39,325 nt of DNA, taken from assembly GCA_947056845.1 (NCBI GenBank), contig CAMSCJ010000015.1:1-39325 (forward strand). Reading direction: 5' to 3'. Origin of the DNA: an uncultured Mycoplasmatota bacterium (GTDB lineage Bacteria; Bacillota_I; Bacilli_A; RF39; UBA660). The position numbers and the translations under genes are program-made. A model generated the notes under the pieces. The model was not told where the DNA came from and did no database searches. It saw only the letters and a list, made by a program, of their open reading frames with translations. Each line of letters opens with the position of its first letter. Position 1 is the first letter of the stretch. Below, piece by piece: positions 33,751-39,325 of this stretch.

Positions 33751-35381
33751 GCTATATTTATATCTAAATAATCTAAGTTTTGATTATCATCTGAAAAAAT
33801 ATCAGTATATTTTTCTTTTTTACTATTTCTATTTACTACTGCTACTAATTCATCTTTAATAACTTGTTTGTCTCTCCCTTGGGCTACTCTTACAGTTGAT
33901 AATGCGCATAAAAATATTTTAAGTGATATATTATTTGTCATAATTTTTCTTAATTTATCAATTTCTCTATCAGTAATTTTTTCTTTATTAAGTAATCTCT
34001 CAAAAAATTGTTCATCTTTGCTAGGCAAATCATTAACGGTTTTATTACTTAAAAGAAATTCAATTTCATTAGGAAATTTATCTGTAACAAATTGTTTTTT
34101 CAAATTTTGAACCTTTGTTAAAAAGAATTCATAATGATAATTCTTTTTCATTTTTTTAATGGCGTCCCAAATAACATCTGTACTGAATAGTCCATCAATC
34201 TCATATTTCTTATCAACCAAATGAATCATAATTATTGAATGATTTTCTTTTGTTAAAAAAATTTCCTCAACTAATGGAGAATATAAAGAATAATCTGAAG
34301 CCTGAATTTTTAATTCCTTTAATATTTGTGCATATAATGCTGAATATGCTTGGCAATTCAAATCATTTGCTTTAAAAACCCTATGTATTAATCTTGAAAC
34401 CTTTTTCTCTTTCATGTATTTATGATTAATGATATAAAAATCTTTGATGACATCATAAGTAAATAATACTTCCTCTAATGGTGATAAACTACACTTCTTT
34501 AATGGTTCAATTATTTTATTAATATAATTTCTCATATTAATAAAATCTTCAATCGAGCAAATAATTTCCTTATCATACATTATAGATACTCGATGATCAG
34601 AATCTAAAATCTTTAGTTTATCTATATTTTCTATGTCACGATTACCCGTAATAAAATAAATATTTTCTATTTTACTACCAATTGATCGTTCAATTTTCTG
34701 AATTATATTGAATGCCTGTGGAATTGAATCGCTACCATCATCAAGGATTGTTAATGATAGAGAATCAATATCAACTAATACATCAATAATTTTATCTAAA
34801 TCCTTTTTTTCACTTATCTCTTTATTATCAATAATACAATCATCTTTTAATGGTAATTCAACATCTAAGGCCTTCAATCGTAGAATATCTGCTATTATAA
34901 ACTTATTAAACTTTTCACTTGTAAATTTATTATTAATATCAGGTATTATTTTAAAACTAAAATTATTAGTACCTATATCTTTTTCTATATCTGGAACTTT
35001 TAATTCTTTGATATTTGAATTATTTTGAATTGCTATTAATTGATCTAAATTTACTTTATTTGTACCATATATTTTGATAACTTTACAGGTCAATTTCTTA
35101 AATGTCTTACTAATTATATCAAATGTTAAAAATTCCTCTGGTAAAATTAATTCTGTAGTATCCAAAAAACTAAAAATATCATATAATAATTTAATTAGTC
35201 TTTCTTCTTTATAATAGTTTCTATCAATATATGTCTCACTACTTATTGTTGAAATAACAATTCCTTTTCCATAATAGTAAAAAACACTATCATCTTCATA
35301 ATTATCTTCTAATTCAACATAATTAATTTTTACTGATAATCTCGTGCTAGATAAATATTTCTTTTCTTCCTCATTAAGCAC
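33732..35381 (-). CDS. large transglutaminase-like protein, 549 aa
   Basis: I do not recognise the whole protein. The region from about 300 to 410 has transglutaminase-like core features: CSLSPLEEVLFTYDVIKDFY, then C343 in DLNCQAYSALYAQILKELKI, H381 in NHSIIMIHL, and D396 in YEIDGLFSTD, a plausible Cys-His-Asp triad. The N-terminal 290 residues are mixed alpha/beta and include repeated ILRL/ELPL-type strands. The C-terminal 100 residues are helical. There is no signal peptide. Start GTG behind GGGGTGATAAT. It lies just downstream of tsaD on the same strand with a 53-bp gap. Peptidase-like function is inferred; the substrate is unknown. Confidence 0.65.
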   Translation of the reverse strand: MLNEEEKKYLSSTRLSVKINYVELEDNYEDDSVFYYYGKGIVISTISSETYIDRNYYKEERLIKLLYDIFSFLDTTELILPEEFLTFDIISKTFKKLTCKVIKIYGTNKVNLDQLIAIQNNSNIKELKVPDIEKDIGTNNFSFKIIPDINNKFTSEKFNKFIIADILRLKALDVELPLKDDCIIDNKEISEKKDLDKIIDVLVDIDSLSLTILDDGSDSIPQAFNIIQKIERSIGSKIENIYFITGNRDIENIDKLKILDSDHRVSIMYDKEIICSIEDFINMRNYINKIIEPLKKCSLSPLEEVLFTYDVIKDFYIINHKYMKEKKVSRLIHRVFKANDLNCQAYSALYAQILKELKIQASDYSLYSPLVEEIFLTKENHSIIMIHLVDKKYEIDGLFSTDVIWDAIKKMKKNYHYEFFLTKVQNLKKQFVTDKFPNEIEFLLSNKTVNDLPSKDEQFFERLLNKEKITDREIDKLRKIMTNNISLKIFLCALSTVRVAQGRDKQVIKDELVAVVNRNSKKEKYTDIFSDDNQNLDYLDINIAKKDSI

Positions 35382-35434
35382 ATTATCACCCCATTTATTC
35401 TTTATTACTTTTATCTATATTTTTCTTTTTATAC

Positions 35435-36439
35435 TTAATTCAATTCATCGGTTGCTTTAGCATTTAGATTTAAATCACCAAAATGATTTAATTCATAGGC
35501 ATAATAACCAGCAGCCCCAATCATTGCCGCATTATCAGTACAACGATTAATAGATGGTATTGTCAGATTAATTGCACTTTCTTCACATAATTTAATAAAT
35601 TCATTTCTTATTCCCTTATTTGCGGCTACACCACCAGCAATAATCAAATTTTTAACATTATATTCACTTAAAGCTCGCATTGTTTTTTTAGTTAATATTT
35701 TAACTACTCTATTTTGGAAAGAACAAGCTAGATTTGCTAAGTTTATCTTCTTTCCCCTTTGTTCTTCATTATGGCACAAATTAATGACAGCACTTTTGAT
35801 GCCACTAAAACTAAAATTATATGAAGCATCATCTAATGGTAATGGTAAGTCATAGGTGTCCTCACCTTCGAAAGCTAGTTTATCTACTAATGGACCACCA
35901 GGGTACGATAATCCCAAAACTCTAGCTACTTTATCATAAGCTTCACCAACAGCATCATCTAACGTTCCACCAATTCGCTTAAAATTATAATTTTCTTTCA
36001 TATAAATAAGTTCTGTATGCCCACCACTAATAACGAGAGCCATTAAAGGGAATGTCATCTCTTTCTCTAAATTATTAGCATAAATATGCCCAGCTATATG
36101 ATGAACAGGAATAAGAGGCTTATTATAAATATAAGCAAGTGTTTTTGCAGCCTCTACGCCAATTAATAATGAACCAATTAAGCCTGGTCCATAAGTAACA
36201 GCAATTGCGTCTATATCATCCATCGACATATTTGATTTTCTAAAAGTCTCTTCCAAAACCATAGTAATATTCTCGATATGCATTCGGCTGGCTATTTCTG
36301 GAACAACTCCACCATAAGCGGCATGTGTATCCATTTGTGATAGAACTACTGTTGCAATCTCTTCATGCCCATTTTTAATAATGGAGGCACTTGTTTCATC
36401 GCAACTCGATTCTATTGCCAAAATATATTTATCTTTCAT
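35435..36439 (-). CDS. tsaD: tRNA t6A transferase catalytic subunit TsaD
   Basis: 334 residues from ATG 36437-36439, preceded by GGTGAT within the end of rimI. It transfers the threonylcarbamoyl group to A37 of ANN-decoding tRNAs, with TsaB and TsaE. ASKHA-fold motifs: [33 protein letters not shown], iron-binding [10 protein letters not shown], and [12 protein letters not shown], plus [11 protein letters not shown] and [16 protein letters not shown]. Length and motifs are standard. It overlaps rimI by 11 bases. Confidence 0.97.
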   Translation of the reverse strand: MKDKYILAIESSCDETSASIIKNGHEEIATVVLSQMDTHAAYGGVVPEIASRMHIENITMVLEETFRKSNMSMDDIDAIAVTYGPGLIGSLLIGVEAAKTLAYIYNKPLIPVHHIAGHIYANNLEKEMTFPLMALVISGGHTELIYMKENYNFKRIGGTLDDAVGEAYDKVARVLGLSYPGGPLVDKLAFEGEDTYDLPLPLDDASYNFSFSGIKSAVINLCHNEEQRGKKINLANLACSFQNRVVKILTKKTMRALSEYNVKNLIIAGGVAANKGIRNEFIKLCEESAINLTIPSINRCTDNAAMIGAAGYYAYELNHFGDLNLNAKATDELN

Positions 36440-36863
36440 AACTATCACCAAGTTCCTTTAGCATTAATATAGCATCTTCATTACCATAATAATTTTTTCT
36501 AATCGCACATTCCCTAAAACCCATTTTTTTATACAGATTAATAGCTGGTAAATTACTTTTACGTACCTCTAGGGTAATGTTCTCTAAATTATTAATTCCT
36601 TCTAACATATATTTTAACATTTTTGTAGCTATATTATTTCCACGATATTCCGATACTACAAAAATATAATTAACTTCGGCACGTTCAAAATAAATATAAT
36701 AATTTAAAAAAGCTACCAGTCTATGATTAACTATGCAACCTATATAATAAGAATTTTCATTTTCTAAATCCTCAGCTCTCAATTTAATATTAAAGTTTGC
36801 AATTAATTTTTGTAACTCCTCTATTTCATTTAATGCTATTTTTCTAATTATTGTTTCGTTCAA
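36429..36863 (-). CDS. rimI: GNAT acetyltransferase RimI
   Basis: 144 residues. GNAT fold with the acetyl-CoA-binding loop [16 protein letters not shown] and the RimI-type ending [35 protein letters not shown]. RimI acetylates the N-terminus of ribosomal protein S18 in other bacteria. It is embedded in the t6A operon between tsaB and tsaD, overlapping both, the standard order in Bacillota. Confidence 0.93.
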   Translation of the reverse strand: MNETIIRKIALNEIEELQKLIANFNIKLRAEDLENENSYYIGCIVNHRLVAFLNYYIYFERAEVNYIFVVSEYRGNNIATKMLKYMLEGINNLENITLEVRKSNLPAINLYKKMGFRECAIRKNYYGNEDAILMLKELGDSYER

Positions 36864-37476
36864 AATTTTCTTCAGCTTCTGTCTTCTTTAAATAATTAGG
36901 ATTAATCATGTGTGGATTAATAGATAAGTCATTTTTATGTTTATTAATTACTTTAATTACATCTATTTGAGGAATAATTTTATTTTCATTATTAATATCA
37001 TCATAAGTTACGATTTGAAATGTTTTATCTACTGGAATATTGTTTATAAATGATTGAAAATTTGTAAATCTATCAGATACGATGACATCTAAATTTTCAT
37101 TATATATAGCAATATAGCAGTTACCCCTTCTGGCATCAATACAAGGTATAATATAATCTTTATCAGTCTTAGTTGAGGCCATTAACTCTAAACTAGAAAT
37201 AGGAATAATATCAATATTTAATGCCCATGCCATAACTTTAAATATCGTTAAACCAATTCTAATTCCTGTAAAACTACCTGGACCAGTAACTGCATATATT
37301 TTATTAATATCACAAGCTTTAAGATTACATTTTTTAAGTGCATCAGCTATCAATGGTAGAATCTTAACTGATAAATCTTCAAATACCTTTTCATGAAAAA
37401 AATAACATTGTTTATTATCTTTTATTATAGATAACGTTACAAATTTTGTTGATGTATCAATAAATAGACATGTCAT
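36844..37476 (-). CDS. tsaB: t6A biosynthesis dimerisation partner TsaB
   Basis: 210 residues. TsaD-like ASKHA fold without the metal site: FIDTSTKFVTLSII at the N-terminus, YAVTGPGSFTGIRIGLT, then PISSLELMAS and CIDARRGNCYIAIY. It forms the TsaB-TsaD heterodimer. It overlaps tsaE by four bases and rimI by 20 bases, so translation is coupled. Confidence 0.95.
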   Translation of the reverse strand: MTCLFIDTSTKFVTLSIIKDNKQCYFFHEKVFEDLSVKILPLIADALKKCNLKACDINKIYAVTGPGSFTGIRIGLTIFKVMAWALNIDIIPISSLELMASTKTDKDYIIPCIDARRGNCYIAIYNENLDVIVSDRFTNFQSFINNIPVDKTFQIVTYDDINNENKIIPQIDVIKVINKHKNDLSINPHMINPNYLKKTEAEENFERNNN

Positions 37477-37922
37477 AAGACTGCCTCACATAGGTCCTCA
37501 TAGATTTTTCCATGTGGGACTAAAACTAAAACTCGTTTATTTTCATCAACGATTTTAAATTTTATATCTAATCGCTCAGATGGTAGTATATCTTTTATTG
37601 TATCAGCCCATTCAATAATTACTACTCCGCCTTTTGTAAAATATTCTTCAATTCCCACACCATCTGTATTTCCATCTAATCGATAAACATCCATGTGATA
37701 TAAAGGTAATTCTCCATTATATTCTTTTATAATAGTGAATGTAGGCGAAGTAATAGTTTCATTTATGCCTAAAGCTTGTGCTATTCCTTTAGTAAAAATA
37801 GTCTTTCCACTACCTAATTCACCATTTAAGCAAATAATCATGTTAGGAAATTTCTCTGACTCAAAATTTTGAGCTATTTCAATTGTTTCCATCTCATTTC
37901 GTGTTGTTATCTTATATTCCAT
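37473..37922 (-). CDS. tsaE: t6A biosynthesis ATPase TsaE
   Basis: 149 residues. Walker A GELGSGKTIFTKGIAQALG, then ITSPTFTIIKEY, YHMDVYRL and VVIIEWAD, all hallmarks of TsaE, which drives the TsaB-TsaD cycle. I chose ATG 37920-37922, six bases after GGTG; the frame is open further upstream (to 37982), but that stretch contains the promoter and terminator. Confidence 0.95.
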   Translation of the reverse strand: MEYKITTRNEMETIEIAQNFESEKFPNMIICLNGELGSGKTIFTKGIAQALGINETITSPTFTIIKEYNGELPLYHMDVYRLDGNTDGVGIEEYFTKGGVVIIEWADTIKDILPSERLDIKFKIVDENKRVLVLVPHGKIYEDLCEAVL

Positions 37923-37938
37923 CATTATCACCACAATT

Positions 37939-37973
37939 ATTATAGCAAAAAAAAAAGTATTATTACAATACTT
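37939..37973 (-). terminator. terminator of deacetylase gene overlapping tsaE promoter
   Basis: Minus strand: AAGTATT-GTAAT-AATACTT followed by a T10 run (two of the Ts belong to the stem), ending the upstream gene. The same stretch provides TTGTAA, 18 bp and TATAAT (37944-37939), a promoter for the tsaE-tsaB-rimI-tsaD operon, whose leader would be about ten bases. Confidence 0.7.
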
Positions 37974-37988
37974 ATTTATCATTCTTTT

Positions 37989-39239
37989 TTAATAAGCAAT
38001 TATCTCTAAATTAAATTCGTTATTTACTAAATTTAAATCACTTTTTTTTACAACGATTTTATCTTTATTCCCGTCTGATATATAACGATTATTTTCTAAT
38101 ATTTTAAAATTCATCTCTATATCAAACTCTTCACCATTATTATCGTAAGCTCTAATTCTTTTAAGAAAAGTTTTATCAAAATCTATACTAAATGGTGAAT
38201 AATCACTCTCCCAACCAACTCTTAAAGCTGATTTGGTATTATAAATTTTTCCATTATAATTAGCGTTAAAAATATTTTCAAAATTTGCATGACTTTTCTT
38301 ATATGGAGACCCATAAGGTAAAGCTACTATATTAACATATTGATTAGGTATTATACTATCTAATAATTCATATACTTTACCAATTTGATAATTTGTTTCA
38401 TTAAGGTCTATTTTAGTAAAGTCTGCATGTGTGGATGTATGATTACCTATATCATAATTATTTTCAACTAACCACTTCATTATTTTTTCATTATATTCTG
38501 GTTGATTAAATAACCCTGCATTTACAAAGAAAGTTGCTGTAACATTATAATCAGGATATTTATTTTTAAATTCTTCTAAAATTCCAATTGCGCAATTGGG
38601 ATCAATAATTATTTCTCCATTCTCATCTAAACCCATAACATTAATATTATTTTGAAGTCCATCATCAAAAGTTAAAATAATAGGGCTTTTTCCTAATTCA
38701 ACATCTATAATGCCATCAACATAGTCACTAAGTCTAATCATTCTATAATTATTTTGATAATAAAATTCAAGATCGTTTCTAAAAGCTTCGCTAGTTCTTT
38801 GATAACCATCTTTGTCAATATTTCCACCAATATAATCTGTATCGCTATTATTTTTATGATGAATTCCATGATACATCATAATAGGAACTCTTCCCAATTC
38901 ATTGACGTTATAATCATTATATATTTTTATTTCCATATTTTTCTTATCGTCTAATGTTCCTATAACTAAATCGACAGCTAAATTATCATTACTAAAAAAC
39001 TCTTCACCTATTTTTATACTTTGATTGATAATCATGTTTATAGGAAATTCATCCGAATAGATTTCATTTATTTTCAAATTCAAAGAATTTTCACTAGCAT
39101 ACTGTTTTAAATCATCAATAGTATAATTAGATAAATCAACCATTTTTTTAGTCTCTTGATCAACTGTGTTTTTATTTAATAATAAAAATAATAATATAAC
39201 AAATGAAACGCATAATACACAAATAATTATTTTTTTCAT
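37989..39239 (-). CDS. membrane-anchored polysaccharide deacetylase with PASTA-like domain
   Basis: 416 residues. Signal anchor (3-21), then a PASTA-like module (about 34-94: VDLSNYTIDDLKQYASENSLNL, NQSIKIGEE), then a NodB domain (about 115-330). Metal and catalytic motifs: VPIMMYHGI, ILTFDDG, and NYDIGNHTSTHADF with HxxxH. The PASTA-like part suggests binding to peptidoglycan stem peptides, so the enzyme probably deacetylates cell-wall glycan outside the membrane. The C-terminal 100 residues are beta-rich and unassigned. GGAGG precedes the ATG, next to a perfect 8-bp hairpin. It is distinct from the PdaA-like gene at 11165. Confidence 0.88.
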   Translation of the reverse strand: MKKIIICVLCVSFVILLFLLLNKNTVDQETKKMVDLSNYTIDDLKQYASENSLNLKINEIYSDEFPINMIINQSIKIGEEFFSNDNLAVDLVIGTLDDKKNMEIKIYNDYNVNELGRVPIMMYHGIHHKNNSDTDYIGGNIDKDGYQRTSEAFRNDLEFYYQNNYRMIRLSDYVDGIIDVELGKSPIILTFDDGLQNNINVMGLDENGEIIIDPNCAIGILEEFKNKYPDYNVTATFFVNAGLFNQPEYNEKIMKWLVENNYDIGNHTSTHADFTKIDLNETNYQIGKVYELLDSIIPNQYVNIVALPYGSPYKKSHANFENIFNANYNGKIYNTKSALRVGWESDYSPFSIDFDKTFLKRIRAYDNNGEEFDIEMNFKILENNRYISDGNKDKIVVKKSDLNLVNNEFNLEIIAY

Positions 39240-39248
39240 AAAACCTCC

Positions 39249-39268
39249 ATTATTAGCTTTCTAATAAT
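39249..39268 (-). promoter_or_regulatory. leader hairpin next to ribosome site of deacetylase gene
   Basis: ATTATTAG and CTAATAAT form a perfect 8-bp stem with a four-base loop, directly before GGAGG (39248-39244). It could be an operator or an RNA stem influencing initiation. A TATACT-like -10 lies just upstream (39274-39269). Confidence 0.45.
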
Positions 39269-39325
39269 AGTATACACCAAAAAAAGAAAAAAAGGCACAA
39301 AAAAAATTGGCAACTTCCTATCTTA

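Overview
The window is AT-rich DNA of a Bacillota bacterium, most likely an uncultured gut-type member of the Bacilli (Erysipelotrichia/RF39-like). This rests on very low GC, strong GGAGG-type ribosome sites, TGA used as a stop, a Gram-positive sortase/LPxTG adhesin, pyruvate formate-lyase, NAD-dependent ligase, PcrA and the tsaE-tsaB-rimI-tsaD order. A PdaA-like delta-lactam deacetylase next to a leaderless amidase, with tandem Spo0A-like boxes nearby, suggests an endospore former.

Layout. (1) 1-1932, minus strand: the 5' part of a DUF4358 lipoprotein gene, then DUF1292 protein, and a HExxH metallopeptidase-like gene split by one in-frame TAA. (2) 2.0-2.35 kb: a compact type I toxin-antitoxin-like module (25-aa hydrophobic peptide opposed by a structured antisense RNA). 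(3) 2.4-7.9 kb, accessory: AraC/GyrI-like regulator, transglutaminase-like protein, HerA/VirB4-like ATPase coupled to a Cys-rich ladder protein, and a RhuM-Doc fusion protein. (4) 7.9-10.2 kb: SmtB/CzrA-type repressor and Zn/Cd/Pb P-type ATPase with a recognisable operator. (5) 10.2-13.6 kb: small hypothetical gene, PdaA-like deacetylase, LysM amidase. (6) 13.6-23.7 kb, minus strand: DUF362 protein, tRNA-Ser(GCU), pflA-pflB, ligA, an unknown 486-aa protein, an unannotated 51-aa membrane peptide, pcrA. (7) 23.7-27.6 kb: sortase and a thioester-domain, Cna-B repeat LPNTG adhesin that apparently starts at AUU. (8) 27.8-32.7 kb: NMT1/ThiY-like ABC importer whose binding-protein gene is separated from its ATPase and permease genes by a second copy of the toxin-antitoxin-like module, a remnant of a duplicated binding-protein 3' end, and a frameshifted Nudix-alpha/beta hydrolase fusion. 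(9) 32.8-39.3 kb: nucleotidyltransferase, a large transglutaminase-like protein, the t6A operon and a PASTA/polysaccharide deacetylase surface protein.

The most unusual content is the pair of related type I toxin-antitoxin-like modules. They have different peptides and little RNA sequence identity, but the same promoters (17-bp spacers), the same antisense layout, a covarying 5' hairpin and 5'/3' inverted repeats. Other items worth checking are the AUU-initiated adhesin, a sortase without a visible catalytic Arg, the ATPase/Cys-ladder gene pair, and two coding regions broken by one stop codon or one base.
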